Assembly (NCBI GenBank): GCA_950295325.1
Contig: OX485807.1
Location: forward strand, 25,021,666 to 25,085,665
Direction: 5' to 3'
Length of the DNA: 64,000 nt
Origin: Polytrichum commune
Taxonomy: Eukaryota > Streptophyta > Polytrichopsida > Polytrichales > Polytrichaceae
Shown: piece after piece, positions 38,620 to 48,643 of the stretch
How the letters are laid out: every line of letters begins with the position of its first letter
Numbering within the stretch: the stretch's first letter is position 1
The notes under the pieces: model-generated
The model's database searches: none
What the model was told of the DNA's origin: nothing
What the model saw: only the letters and a program-made list of their open reading frames with translations
Position numbers and translations under genes: made by a program

Positions 38620-41040
38620 CTAAAATCCCTCGTTAACTAATTCACTAATCAACTAATTCACTAATTCACTAATTCACTAATTCACTATATTGATTAATTT
38701 GAGGCTTTCCATTGTCTCTAATTATTATATGGATCACAACAACATGGTATAATGTTTGAGTCGTCCTACCTAAACCATCTTGAAATGGGTTCTTAATTAG
38801 GGTCATGATATATACAACAATGCCTAAAAATGTTTTGTCTAATTGGTGTGGGTACCAATTGACATTACGCATTGCTATAATCTTTTGACCATGAGCTGGA
38901 GAATCTTACTATGGTGATTGACAAAACTGGAACAACCATCCACAAAGAATCTTGTGGATTGTTATGTGTCTCAAGTGCATCGATCGAGCTCTATGTCAAC
39001 CACTTCGAGACGCGCTTCACCAAGTAGGACGATGTTTTTCGCTACAATGATAGATTCTCCAAACACATGCATCAGAGTTAACTCAATACCATGTAGCGCA
39101 GAAATGTAGATCTTCTATACACCTTTACGTTTAAGCTTTTCTTTGAGATTTGACTTCTTTCACTACTATTTGAGATTCTACAAACCCATTGTAGTTTATA
39201 ATCAAACGCAATCAATTTTTTTTTTTAAATTTTTGCATTGTTAATCAAGTGAGGTTTGACTTTGTTAATCAAATTGTTAATGACATTGTTGATCAAATGA
39301 TTAATTGTACTTGTTAATTTTATTTGTTAAAGATATATTATTAATTAAATTTTTTGCATTTATTTTTTATATGCCATTTATTATACACTCTATGCAACTA
39401 GTAGACAATCAAATTGTTAATGACTTCGTTAATCATATTGTTAATGACATTGTTAATAAAGTGAGGGTTGATATTTTTTATCAAATTGTTAATCACTTTG
39501 TTAAACAAATTGTTGATGACATTGTAAATGAAATGATTAATTGTAGTTGTAAAAATAATTTAAAAACTATATCGCACATATTTATTATTACTCACAAAAT
39601 TTAATAAAATGAAATTCATATTATTAAATTTATTGAAATTATTGTGCTACTTATTATTACTCACAAATTAAAAACAAAATGAAATTCATATTATTAAACT
39701 TATTGAACTTATTGTGCTAATTATTATTACTCAAATTTTTTTTAAAATGAAATTCATATTATTAAACTTATTGAAATTATTGTGCTACTTATTATTACTC
39801 ACAAATTAAAACAAATTGAAATTCATATTATTAAACTTATTGAAATTATTGTGCTACTTATTATTACTCACAAATTAAAACAAATTGAAATTCATATTAT
39901 TAAACTTATTGAAATTATTGTGCTACTTATTATTAATCAAAAATTTTAAAAAATGAAATAAATATTATTAAACTTATTCAAATTAAATATATTGAAATTA
40001 AATTTGTAAATTTGTAAATTATTGAAATTATATTTATTGTGGAAAAAAAATTGGTAAATTGATTAAAAATCAGAGCTGGTTGATCGAATCTGATTTTGCT
40101 CCAGCTGCTTAATCGTATCAGATTGAAAAACCAGTTGCTTAATCATAACAGGTGCAGGTCGTATGTTTAATCAGTATGGGCCAGCACCCTGTTTAATCAT
40201 TTCAGACTGCAGACCCTAAACATTAGATCAGTCAGGGTTTCTTGTTGCAGGGTTAAGGATGGTTAGCATTAAGTTAGCTTTCATTTAAATTGCAGGGTTA
40301 GTATTGGCTGCAGGGTTAGTTGGAGCTCTGTCTCGATTGCGGGGTTAAGTTAGCTGCAGCTGTGGCTCGAGTGCAGGGTTAGCTGCAGCTGTGGCTTGAT
40401 TGCAGGGTTTGCATTGGCTGGTTCTTAAGTGCAGGGTTTGCATTAGCTGGTTCTTAAGTGCAGGGTTAGGTTCTTCTTAAGGTTCTTCTTTAGGTGTTGA
40501 TGTTCATTGCTGGTGGTGTTCATTGCTGGTGCTTATGCTTAAGGTGAGTCTTCTTAAGGTGAGAGTGCTTAAGGTGAGAGTGCTTAAGGTGTTCATTGCT
40601 GGTGCTTATGCTTAAGGTGAGTTTTCTTAAGGTGAGAGTGCTTAAGGTGTTCATTGCTGGTGCTTATGCTTAAGGTGAGAGTGCTTAAGGTGGTCATTGC
40701 TGGTGCTTATGCTTAAGGTGAGTTTTCTTAAGGTGAGAGTGCTTAAGGTGAGAGTGCTTAAGGTGTTCATTGCTGGTGCTTATGCTTAAGGTGAGTTTTC
40801 TTAAGGTGAGAGTGCTTAAGGTGTTCATTGCTGGTGCTTATGCTTAAGGTGAGTCTTCTTAAGGTGAGAGTGCTTAATGTGAGGGTGCTTATGCTTAAGG
40901 GTTTTGGGTTTATGCTTAAGGTGAGAGTGTTCATTGCTGGTGCTTAAGGTGAGAGTGCTTATGCAGGTTGAGAGGTTGTTAAGGTGCAGAGGGTGGTGAG
41001 GGGGGGTTTTGCAGTTCAATTGGGTCATATTGCAGTTTGT
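38620..41040. repeat. Tandem-repeat block inside the Harbinger element
   Basis: Successive arrays: CTAATTCA units (38,630-38,690); TTGTTAATGACATTG units (39,235-39,540); a roughly 60-bp AT-rich unit repeated about five times (AAATTCATATTATTAAACTT; about 39,600-39,970); GCAGGGTTAG units (40,235-40,480); and a GTGCTTAAGGTGAGAG / TTCATTGCTGGTGCTTATG array (40,500-40,970). None of the overlapping short frames is considered a gene. Confidence 0.8.
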
Positions 41041-41154
41041 GTGAGGGTTAACAACAAACATAATGCATGAAACACAAGCAAGACATGAATGTGGACACAG
41101 ATTTAGCTGGAATTGAAGAAATAAACTTACATACTACCCTGACATAGAGCATTC

Positions 41155-42654
41155 CTAAGCCCTTCCACCCTGCAACCATGGGGATTGAAGGGAATATGAA
41201 TTGTGAGGAGAGGGGGAGTGAGATTGTTGAGAGAAGATATGCCTATTAGCATAATCTTCACGAACTCCAGAGTTCCAGAACTGGACATGAGCAGCATGCA
41301 TTTCGTGTGGATCTATGGAGAGACGTCTCCGTTGTGAAGGGGGAGGATTGATTTGGAAGTCACTCGCTTGTGAATCAAGGATGATAGTGGTGTCATCCTC
41401 GCGATCCGAAGCTGCTTGGGCGAAGTCATTACCAAAAGTCCTCCTTCTCTCCCTCAACTCCTGCACATTGTATCCAGGATCCCCAAAGACATCTTGCGAT
41501 TCATCATCACAGTCTAACTCGGCACAGTCATCTTCATCGCCAGCAACGTCTGCATCATCGTTCAAATCCCTAAACCCTAACCCTTGATGTTGTTGTTGTG
41601 ATGGTGTTGGTAAATCCCTAAACCCTAACCCTTGCTGTTGCTGATGTGTTGTTGTTGGTGCAGGTGCAGGTGTTGGTGGAGGAGTAGGGGTAGGGGCAGG
41701 GGCAGCAGGTGCAGGAGAAGGTGCAGTTGCAGTCGATCTCGAAGGTGAGATCGAAGGCGTGCTGTTGCCGGGGGAGGAGCAGACTCCAGCGCGGGGAGGA
41801 GGAGGGACGTTGGAGGTAGCAACCGCGGCAGCGGCATCGGCAGCAACCTCGGCCTTGAGCTTCGCAAGTTCCTGAGTCCTGTGCAGGTGGAGCCACTCGC
41901 GAGCAAGGTCACAGGTAATTAGCCTATCCTCTAATGTAAAGAGACTAAAGGCGTTTTGCTGAGCGTTTTGCTCAGCTTTCTTCAATGTGGCAGCAGCAAA
42001 GTCGATTGTTGCTTTGGCATTATCTCGGGCAGCTTGGTCCTTCACCCTTAGATGTAGGTGATCAGCTTTTGAGGACTTACTACCTTGGGGCCGTGCAGGT
42101 GCAGGTGGAGGCGAAGACTGGGAGGGGAGGGCCTCACCATTCGGAGAGACCATATCGCGACGATCAACTGGGAGGGGGTTCGGAGCAGGGAGATCGAACC
42201 CTCCAGCCTTCCTCTTCCCCATGAAGATTGCTACAAATCTAGGATAGCTTTTTAACAACAACCAGCAATGTTTTAGAACAAATGGCTTCCCACATTTTTG
42301 TTTGTACAAGTTCATAGCATCTAATACAACATCATCCTCTGTTTTCCCACTCTCATCTAGATCTTTGATTGAACAATAGCAACCAACAAACTTGGCCACA
42401 AAAGTTTTGATATCACTCCATTTTGTCTCCAAGGACCTAGCAGGACGATCAGCTCCTCCAGCAGGTTTGTGCCTTGCATAATGCGCTGCAACAGAAATCC
42501 AAAAAGTTGCATTTTTCTGCCCTATCCCTCTCCTAGCATCTGTGGAAGTGTGCATGAATGATCTGCAACACTGTTCTTCCTCCTCCGGGCAGAAGTTTCT
42601 GCCCTTCTTTGTCCGGGCACCCGTTGCTAAACCCTCTTCCCCCCTTCCTGACAT
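41155..42654 (-). CDS. Myb/SANT-like protein of the Harbinger element (ORF1)
   Basis: An uninterrupted 499-residue frame starting ATG 42,654, in the right-hand part of the TIR element. Residues about 20-110 resemble the trihelix/Myb-SANT-like domain of PIF/Harbinger ORF1 proteins and NAM-associated plant proteins: FCPEEEEQCCRSFMH, GIGQKNATFW, SLETKWSDIKTFVAKF and GCY. The middle is Pro/Ser rich, followed by a helical Ala/Lys-rich segment (about 215-275) and a low-complexity Pro/Thr/Gln stretch with duplicated GLGFRDL. The C terminus contains an acidic patch (DDADVAGDEDDCAELDCDD). In this superfamily such proteins bind element ends and help the transposase. Whether this copy is expressed is unknown; the clean frame implies recent constraint or recent insertion. 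Confidence 0.75.
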   Translation of the reverse strand: MSGRGEEGLATGARTKKGRNFCPEEEEQCCRSFMHTSTDARRGIGQKNATFWISVAAHYARHKPAGGADRPARSLETKWSDIKTFVAKFVGCYCSIKDLDESGKTEDDVVLDAMNLYKQKCGKPFVLKHCWLLLKSYPRFVAIFMGKRKAGGFDLPAPNPLPVDRRDMVSPNGEALPSQSSPPPAPARPQGSKSSKADHLHLRVKDQAARDNAKATIDFAAATLKKAEQNAQQNAFSLFTLEDRLITCDLAREWLHLHRTQELAKLKAEVAADAAAAVATSNVPPPPRAGVCSSPGNSTPSISPSRSTATAPSPAPAAPAPTPTPPPTPAPAPTTTHQQQQGLGFRDLPTPSQQQHQGLGFRDLNDDADVAGDEDDCAELDCDDESQDVFGDPGYNVQELRERRRTFGNDFAQAASDREDDTTIILDSQASDFQINPPPSQRRRLSIDPHEMHAAHVQFWNSGVREDYANRHIFSQQSHSPSPHNSYSLQSPWLQGGRA

Positions 42655-42989
42655 GGTAGAATAAGTCTAATCAAAGAAAAAATGGCTGATGGCGTTGGCG
42701 GGGAGAGCACGGCACCCGAGGACAAAATGCCGGATGTACTCCTCCCAAATGCCCGGCCCGGGACCCTTTTTACCCATACCGGAGACTGGTGGACGTTGGA
42801 ATTTGGCGGCCCCGCCAGCGAGATTCCAGGAGTGCCGTTCAACTGACTTATACCTCCGCTGGTGGGGACGCTCTTACATCGAAGGCATCCGGCTATCCCA
42901 ATGCACCTACAAGAACTTGCTTTGGAGATTTTCGAGTAGGTTTTAGTTAAGTAGTTTTCACACATGGTTATTTTGAGTCATTTAATAAA

Positions 42990-43260
42990 AGGTGAGGAAT
43001 CGCAGGTATGAAAGCGTTGATGGGATCTTTAAGGAAAGAAGCAGTAGTCGGCGTCACATGTTGGGAACTCAAATCTCACCTATTCAAGGCTTTAGTGCTT
43101 CCTACTTTCACGTATGGCACCGAATTTTGGGAGGCAACTTGAAAAACTCTCGTTGGAAAGTCTTTGAGAAGGGCATTCGGCCACTCTAGAAGATTAACTA
43201 ATTTGAAACCATCTGATGTACTTTCAGTCCCATCATCCTATTTGGCTTCCCAAACTTTAA
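42990..43260 (+). pseudogene. LINE reverse-transcriptase remnant
   Basis: One frame reads HLFKALVLPTFTYGTEFWEA at about 43,077-43,136, the conserved post-palm segment of many non-LTR reverse transcriptases, followed by a stop. It is on the + strand and unrelated in orientation to the large LINE. Only this scrap is recognisable. Confidence 0.6.
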
Positions 43261-43750
43261 AATCAATTTCATTTCATTAGGAAAAAAAGCCATGTAAGAA
43301 GTACCTACCTAGTCTAATTTCCAAAGGTGAAGCATCATATGGCGAATACTATTTCACCATCCTTGAATTTCTACTCTATCTACTAGCACATCACCAATTT
43401 GCACATTGCCAGCTTCTTCAATGAATTCATTATCATATGTATCATCTCTTTCATCAAGCATACCTATAATTTTCTCCTCAATAAATATGCAAGGATTGTT
43501 TGAATCACATTCCAACTCAAAATTGATGAATGCATGTGCATTTATGTGGGTCCAGTTTCACTCTCTACGGAATTCAAATACATGAGGGACCCAATTCAAT
43601 TTCATTAAAATTATTGAGGTGAATTCATTGAAGAGAGGAGCACAATCTTTAGAAATTCCCTCAACAATTAGCAATTAACACTTATTAGTGTATTTTTGGA
43701 TTGTTTTTGGAGAGTGTGATTTTCATTAACACATAGGTTATTTTAACACC

Positions 43751-43763
43751 TATCGGGGTAACA
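43751..43763. repeat. Target-site duplication of the LINE, 3' side
   Basis: TATCGGGGTAACA, repeated exactly at 63,916-63,928, flanking the whole LINE-containing block. Confidence 0.75.
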
Positions 43764-44003
43764 GAAGAAGAAGAACTCCGGCCTCCTGAAGGAAGCTGGA
43801 GTGAATAAAGTGTCTGTTCGTAGAACATCCTAGGCCAAGCCTTACGGCATTGGCTTTAGATGTAAAACTACTTCGCCCCTTTCAGGACGTAGATACTATA
43901 TTTAGTAATCAATGTTAACTTTCGGTAGCTGGTGAGTTGTATGTGGTTTTTTGTTTGGGGTTTTTGGTGGGAGGAGTGAGGAATTTGCTTTAGGTGATGA
44001 AGT
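43764..44003 (-). other. LINE 3' UTR and tail
   Basis: Non-coding. The last about 125 bases contain GTTTTACATCTAAAG, GGCCTAGGATGTTCTACGAA and a hairpin (CTCCAGCTTCCT ... AGGAGGCCGGAG), and end in TTCTTCTTCTTCTG. The same blocks occur in order at 31,857-32,015, so this is the family's conserved 3' end, the region expected to be recognised by the RT. Confidence 0.7.
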
Positions 44004-44963
44004 TTAATTATGGGGGTCTTGGAGATCATTAATAGTTTGTCGGTTTTCTAACCTTCGTTTATGTATAAGTATGGAGTGCGCGTATTGTGTAGCAATTATA
44101 TTAATTTGTTTAAATGTGTTTTTGATTTTCGTGATAGGGAGCGTAAATGTTGATTCCAAGTTTTTCATTGAGGGGATATATGTTGTGCCTCTTGCTTCTG
44201 CAACTAGTACCATGAGTGGGGCCACCTTCCAACCTTTTGTGGAGATGTTGTCTATGAGTGGTTGGTATTTCATAATTTTTCTGTCTAAGGTTTCAGTGGC
44301 GAATCTGTCATTGCAATATGTGAATTCTATGAACTGTATGGTAATATTAGGTGTGGGGGTTTCTGGGGGTGGGTGGTTATATGGGTGGCCTATGATGCAT
44401 AGTATGTTGGGTTTGAGACGAGCGTTGCAGTGACATCTTTGGGAGTTACATGTACATGAGAGTAGCCATGATGGGACTATATTTTCTTGTGGTTGGTCAT
44501 TATGTATTCCTGCATTCATTAATGTGTAGTGCCTTGATGTACTGTTTGAGACAATGAGTTTACGTATTTCCCATACCGCTTTATTATGCCTTTTAGTGAT
44601 TAGTGCATGGATGTGTTGTTGTTTGCATTTAAGTAGTACATGTAGCCATGTATCGGCATCTGTCGAATTGCATATGGGGCATGTTCTTGATGGGAAGGCT
44701 TCTCTTCCAAAGAAGAGTTGTTTTCGAGCATGGCCCATATATTGACCGGTTCGGAATTTTACTAAGCATGTTTTTTGTTTATCCGTGACGTTAGGATTCG
44801 TCCAAAAGTCATTTGATAATGTTTTATCTATGTCATCATTGTCCAACCATTTGTGTAATTGATGCGTTTGATTTGCTATTGTAGCTAAGTTATGTTCATT
44901 GTCATGTTTGAGGATATGTTTGCTGAGGTGTCTAATGGGGCCTTTGTCAGGTGTTTCTTGCAT
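44004..44963 (-). pseudogene. LINE C-terminal Cys/His motif and restriction-like endonuclease domain
   Basis: A 319-residue frame. CPICNSTDADTWLHVLLKC (CX2CX9HX4C) lies about one third along, followed by KRHNKAVWEIRKLI. Then come ARLKPNILCIIG, IQFIEFTYCNDRF, KIMKYQPLIDN, and GWKVAPLMVL with EARG. This order (zinc motif, R/K-P-D, acidic residue, K..KY, GW.V) is that of the R2/Dualen restriction-like endonuclease. The expected Asp of the PD motif reads Asn here (about 44,406), consistent with a G-to-A change. The frame is shared with 44,973-45,239 across one stop (44,975-44,973). Confidence 0.7.
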
Positions 44964-44972
44964 GGAGTGCCA

Positions 44973-45676
44973 CTAGTCTTTTTGTAGATAGTATGGTGTG
45001 GGGTGTGCGTGTTCATGTGGGAGTGTAGCATCTCTGTGGTCTAGTTCACATCCTTGTTTGGCCAGTATATATGCTTGGTCATTTCCTCCTATGTTTGTGT
45101 GAGCCTTGATTTTATGTATTATGGTTATTTGTGTTCGGGATGTTAGCATTCTAAGCATGTTTTCTAGGATTATTTTGTCTGGGTGACTGTTATGGCTGGT
45201 GGGGTTTGTGTGTTTAAGAGATATAGTATGTTTAGGCAATTTGTGAATATGTATCCTGGCTCATTTCGGTATGTTGTGGTGAGGAGTTGTAGAGTGTGAT
45301 GTATAGCCATCATTTCTGCTCGGAGAATATTTTGTAGTCCTGGTAGCCTTTATGTGATTTTTAGATTTTTGAAAGGGTTGTAAATGCCGTAACCGGCTTT
45401 TTCCCGTCTCCATTGCCCATTGTTTAGCTGCTTTGGTGGTTTGAATGACCCGTCCGTGTAATAGCAGAATTGAGGCGGGTATTTAAGCGGTAGGCATTGT
45501 ATCGGGTTGATGTTCCATAGGTTGGTTGGTATTTGTGTGGTTGGCGGGGTAGGTGGAGGTGGGTAGGTGAGTTTGGCCCATTTTTTATTGCGGTTCACTG
45601 GTGTATCTGGTGGTGTTGGTGGAGCAATTTGACAGACCATTTCAGGGATTTGTAGTGTGTTTGCAGTATCGTTCAT
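44973..45676 (-). pseudogene. LINE RNase H domain
   Basis: Starts in the frame 45,676-45,350 with FCYYTDGSF (catalytic Asp), continues past one stop with RAEMMAIHHTLQ (catalytic Glu), then shifts frame near 45,240 into 45,239-44,973, with IKAHTNIGGNDQAYILAKQG. The last motif normally has Asp where Tyr is seen, and the third acidic position (FTNCLN) reads Asn, so the copy is catalytically broken. It lies between the methyltransferase-like and restriction-like endonuclease domains. Confidence 0.78.
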
Positions 45677-45772
45677 TTGTTGGATAAAGGAATTTGTTCC
45701 TATGGGTGTGTTTTTGTGATGTATGCATATTATTTGTATAGCGTGGGTTTCTGTTCTAGGTTTTGTACGTAG

Positions 45773-47050
45773 TTATGGGGGAATTGTTGGTTCTTCGTAT
45801 GTGATGGTGTCGGCTTTGAAGTGAGTTATAATATGTGAGTCTGGAAAGGGTCCATTATGTGGGTTAGGATTGTGATACCAATTTTCGTTTGGCATTACTA
45901 GTATTGTGACGGAGTTGGAGTCATTTTTGGCTGCGAGGCGGGCTTGTTGAGTTTCGGTGTTCGTGTGTGGATGTGCATAGCCATTTCCATGCCATTTATG
46001 TTGGAATGCCTTTCCAGTTGATCCAAATATTGCATCCCTAGGAAATGGGGAGTGGAATTGTCTGAGTGTAGTGGGGCATGTTACTGGTGACGAGAAATAT
46101 GAGTGTGTTATTTCGAATGTGTTTATGAGGTTTTCAAGGATGGCATTTGGGAGTGTGTATTGAGAGAGTTTAAGGGGGTCATTTTTGGGGGTTTTGTATT
46201 TATACCTTTGATATAGCCATGCTACTTCTGTTTCAAATGATTGAGTGGGTGATTCTAGGTTGTGTGATGTGTTTAGTGCTGAGTGGTATTGGTCCCATAA
46301 CCAGTTTAATCTTGTTTTCGGGATGGTAATTAAGTGGCGGCTGGTGTTATCGTAGATGTGTGCAGTGTCATGTTGGGTTTGGATAGTATACTCTGTGTTT
46401 TCAATATCATTCTCTGGGTTGCAATCGTTGATGTGTATGTGGCATAAGGGTATGGTTTGTGGTGGGGGGATGTATCTGGTGTCTCTCATTTGTTCGTGGT
46501 TGAAGTTTGTATTGAGGATGTTAGTAATCTGTTGGTGTTGTTTTTGGGTATAGTATTGTGTTAATAGCAGAATGTTGTGGTTTATGGCGTCTTGGTTGTT
46601 CCAAGGGAATAATTCTTTTTGGGGTAGCCATTTATCATAGATTATATCGTTTGGGAGTGTCCATTGGCATAGGTAAGATGTGTATTTTTTCTTGATTTTG
46701 TACTTGTCCGTGTATGCACATGGGCGGTCATTTTTTATTTTGTATATCGGGAAGTGTTTTGGGTCTTCGAGTATGTAAGGGGGTGGTTTTGGGTATTCTT
46801 CCATTATTGATGGTGGTACATAAGTGTGGTGTCTTTGGGGGTTCAGAGGTATATTATGGTTTATTATTTTATATTCATCTTTTAGGGTGTTTGGTGTCGT
46901 ATGTGTTGAGCATTGTCGTGTGCATGGGGTAAGGCATGTTGGCTTACAAAATAGTTTTCTGGCATATTCTAGTACAGTTTTCTCTAATTTAGTGGGTTTA
47001 TTGTAGTGATTTTTAAATTCTTCGTTATTCATTAGGTGTGTTCCATTGGG
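45773..47050 (-). pseudogene. LINE domain resembling the PCIF1-type adenine methyltransferase
   Basis: A 419-residue open frame running from the gypsy insertion point to a single TAA at 45,775-45,773. The first 60 residues contain a Cys-rich patch (CKPTCLTPCTRQCS). The C-terminal half reads ITHSYFSSPVTC, RDAIFGSTGKAF, KWHGNGYAHPHT and SVTILVMPNENWY. The spacing of SSPxxC, FGSxG, a G-N-G...-P- segment and a hydrophobic strand ending in PxxxW resembles the PCIF1/CAPAM (PCIF1_WW) core. HPHT stands where PCIF1 proteins have the catalytic NPPF. The same HPHT occurs in the second copy near 35,360. In the element the domain sits between RT and RNase H. The homology call is mine, from motif reading, and needs profile searches. 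Confidence 0.55.
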
Positions 47051-47055
47051 GCATG
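47051..47055. repeat. Target-site duplication of the gypsy element
   Basis: GCATG, repeated exactly at 57,464-57,468. Confidence 0.95.
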
Positions 47056-48581
47056 TGTGAGACCAAATCCACCACCCTTAAGCGTCCTAGTCCGGGTGAT
47101 GACTTTGAGAATCACATTTGTCTATCACAACATGGAACCATATGCAAGGTGATTTTCATGTTTAAATGAACATGCATTGTCTCACTCATTGTACTTTATT
47201 AATGTTGGCCTCTTGGCTTGTGCTAGAGTTGGCTTTCTCAAGAGTCCAACCCGCGGCTTTAGCCGCACATGCCCTCAATGATTTTCCCCTTGCATACTTT
47301 GACCCAACCTCCTTTGTCTTCCCCTCGCGGAAGTCCTCCACCTTCTCCATTACTTGTGCACTTGATTTATTTAATAGAGAGGATACAAGCGTTAAAAAAC
47401 GCTATTTCCCATAATCAATCCTAAGTGCAATTACTTATGAAACCCACACGTGCCTCCACCTAACCTAATGTGGCCAACTACTTATCTATAAACTAATATA
47501 GTCTAATATAGTCTATAAACTAATGTAATCATATAAACTAATCAGTCTCAGCCGCAGCTAACCAGCTACCCAAAATACAGTCCCGGCCACAGCCAACCAG
47601 CTGCCTCCGATGCAGTCGCAGCCGCAGTTAACCAGTTGCCTCTTGATACAGTCCCGGCCACAACTAACCAGCTGCCTCCAATGCAGTCGCAACCACAGCT
47701 AACCAGCTGCCTCCAATGCAATCACAACCACAGCTAACCAGCTGCCTCCAATGCAGTCGCAACTGCAGCTAACCAGCTGCCTCCAATGCAGTCGCAACCA
47801 CAGCTAACCAGCTGCCTCCAATGCAGTCGCAACCACAGCTAACCAGCTGCCTCCGATGCAGTCGCAGCCGCAGTTAACCAGTTGCCTCTTGATACAGTCT
47901 CCCCTAGCCGCTAATCGAGCATTTCCCTAAGTCTTTGTTTTCGATCCTTTACTAATGAATTAATCTAACCCACTAATTCCACTAAATAACTACCTAATCC
48001 CCACATGTTGTCTCAAGCTCTAAGAGCTCACTCCACTTGAGAGGAATTGAGAGAGAGAACTTAACTAATTAAATTCACTAAAAACTAATGTCCTACACGC
48101 GTAGCTCAAGCTTTTAAGAGCTTGCTCCCTTGAGAGCGCTTGATGAAGAGAGAGAGAAATGAGAGAAAAAACACCTTAAGTAGCAAAGAGGGAGAGAGGG
48201 AGAGAGGGGGAAAGAGGTGAGGATAGGGTGAGAGGATTGGCACCTCCAATCACAATCCTTTAACCCTCTCCTCCAAAGTAGGGACTAATCCCCATCCACC
48301 AAGCTTCCTTCTTCCCAAACTACCAAGGTGGATCCAAAAGTGGGCATTTAACTCGCGGAGCTCACCTTGCTTCACCTTACCCCCCACTCACCTAATCAAG
48401 GCATCCTCTTATTGAAGTTAAACCTTGAAATTACTACACAACACATTCTAATGCCTAAACTTAAATCCATACCACACTTCACTCTTTTTATGTTTTGTGA
48501 ATAATCATAGCACATCAAAGTCACACTAAAATTGGTTTCGAAGACTTAATCACCACATGTGGGCACCATTTTGGGCTCACA
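47056..48581 (-). repeat. 3' LTR of the Ty3-gypsy element
   Basis: 1,526 bp, starting TGTGAG and ending CTCACA on the + strand, equal in length to the other LTR and differing at one position that I noticed (48,553 C versus 57,435 T). It contains a minisatellite at about 47,543-47,900 with units like AACCAGCTGCCTCCAATGCA. The 82-residue frame inside it is present in both LTRs and has no domain; it is not called as a gene. Confidence 0.97.
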
Positions 48582-48585
48582 TAAT

Positions 48586-48600
48586 TGGCGACCATCGGGG
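48586..48600 (+). promoter_or_regulatory. PBS-like motif next to the 3' LTR, inverted orientation
   Basis: TGGCGACCATCGGGG begins four bases after the inner edge of this LTR on the + strand, the geometry of a primer-binding site, but at the wrong end for the - strand gag-pol. At the expected place the candidate is TGGGTGCGTCCGCC (55,934 down to 55,921). No polypurine tract is obvious at either inner edge. Confidence 0.35.
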
Positions 48601-48643
48601 GATGAATCCCAAAAATCACTTGCTCCCAAGGTAAGTTGCCTAG

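Larger units (their letters stand above)
38359..42873 (-). mobile_element. PIF/Harbinger-type element, transposase not seen
   Basis: Left end GAGCATCCCCACTAGC (38,359) and right end GCTGGTGGGGACGCTC (ending 42,873) are inverted repeats. TTA flanks both sides (38,356-38,358 and 42,874-42,876), the TSD size and sequence type of PIF/Harbinger. The interior holds one intact - strand Myb/SANT-like ORF (41,155-42,654) and 2.5 kb of AT-rich and tandemly repeated DNA. No DDE transposase frame was found in either orientation. It inserted into the DNA that carries the U6 pseudogene. Confidence 0.82.

Noticed and set aside
41618-41912. Alternative - strand frames over the Myb-like ORF
   Set aside because: Low-complexity shadows of the Pro/Thr-rich part of the 499-residue frame.
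47166-47414. 82-residue frame identical at 47,166 and 56,048
   Set aside because: Lies within the LTRs and is duplicated only because the LTRs are; no domain seen.
47543-47900. Possible CRISPR-like array
   Set aside because: Contiguous plant minisatellite units without unique spacers, inside an LTR of a eukaryotic retrotransposon.
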